From positions 1,136,525-1,200,524 of the forward strand of contig LR732703.1 in assembly GCA_902506565.1 (NCBI GenBank): DNA of 64,000 nt, given 5' to 3'. The position numbers and the translations under genes were made by a program. Shown here piece after piece: positions 63,904 to 64,000 of this stretch; the first letter of the stretch is position 1, and the number at the start of each line of letters is the position of its first letter. The notes under the pieces are model-generated. The model saw only the letters and a list, made by a program, of their open reading frames with translations. It was not told where the DNA came from and did no database searches. The DNA comes from Burkholderiales bacterium 8X (GTDB lineage Bacteria; Pseudomonadota; Gammaproteobacteria; Burkholderiales; Burkholderiaceae_C).

Positions 63904-64000
63904 TCATGCGGTCGAGTTGCTCGGCCACTGAAATGTCGCGGGTTTCAGGGTAAACTCTAAAGCTGTCCGGAAAGCCAAACCTTGCAGGTTCCTCATGCCA

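Noticed and set aside
63904..64000. Possible start of a tRNA-Leu gene after secG, as in other proteobacteria
   Set aside because: The last bases do not show a tRNA acceptor or D-arm that I can support, and the window ends. A CTGAAA/TTTCAG pair there lacks a T-run, so I do not call it a terminator either.

Overview
The window is a high-GC, chromosomal stretch with the gene content and gene order of a betaproteobacterium in the order Burkholderiales. The closest match from memory is the family Comamonadaceae (Variovorax-like). Supporting signs are rpsU followed by yqeY, the rpsO-pnp-quinone oxidoreductase-tpiA-secG run, a nitrate assimilation operon carrying ybiB and cobA, tandem Bug (TctC-type) binding proteins, and a large intergenic palindrome of a kind I associate with this family. 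No database was searched. I see no phage, transposase or CRISPR array, and no complete tRNA or rRNA gene.

Region by region. (1) 1-2000, minus strand: a LytS-type sensor kinase cut by the window edge, with small membrane proteins (2TM, DUF6622-like, DUF2306-like). (2) 2100-12170, plus strand: an mdtABC-type tripartite RND efflux operon with its own NodT-type outer membrane lipoprotein. A 718-base gap between the two pump genes holds a roughly 525-base nested palindrome. (3) 12420-15565: a Gly-rich autotransporter broken by an apparent single-base frameshift, then uppP. (4) 16433-21694, minus: an alpha/beta hydrolase, an orphan Anbu proteasome-like hydrolase, mutS, and a membrane protein of unknown function. 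(5) 21833-25877: a sulfatase with two Bug binding proteins and a divergent MarR regulator. (6) 25756-33789: MscS channel, FUSC transporter-like protein and SuhB in a tight minus-strand run, then trmJ and cysE, then dadA with a divergent Lrp regulator. (7) 33825-40267: housekeeping genes mog, darP, pmbA, a Nudix hydrolase, yqeY, rpsU, an HI0933-type flavoprotein and a sterol desaturase family protein.

(8) 40351-53787, minus: the most coherent block. A nitrate assimilation operon reads nrtA-nrtB-nrtC-(tandem GAF protein)-nirB-nirD-nasA-ybiB-cobA. Upstream lies a sigma-54 type promoter, then a leader with two hexaloop hairpins and a very strong intrinsic terminator. A NIT+ANTAR antiterminator gene (nasR type) sits immediately upstream. 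The logic is nitrogen control through sigma-54 plus nitrate-dependent antitermination. The genes cover nitrate uptake (NrtABC), two-step reduction to ammonium (NasA, then NirBD) and siroheme supply (CobA).

(9) 53888-63903: tsaD, a hydrolase, a long lower-GC spacer, a periplasmic branched-chain amino acid type binding protein, an aminotransferase, rpsO, pnp with a long Arg/Gly/Asp tail, a quinone oxidoreductase, tpiA and secG. The last 97 bases hold no gene that I can call.
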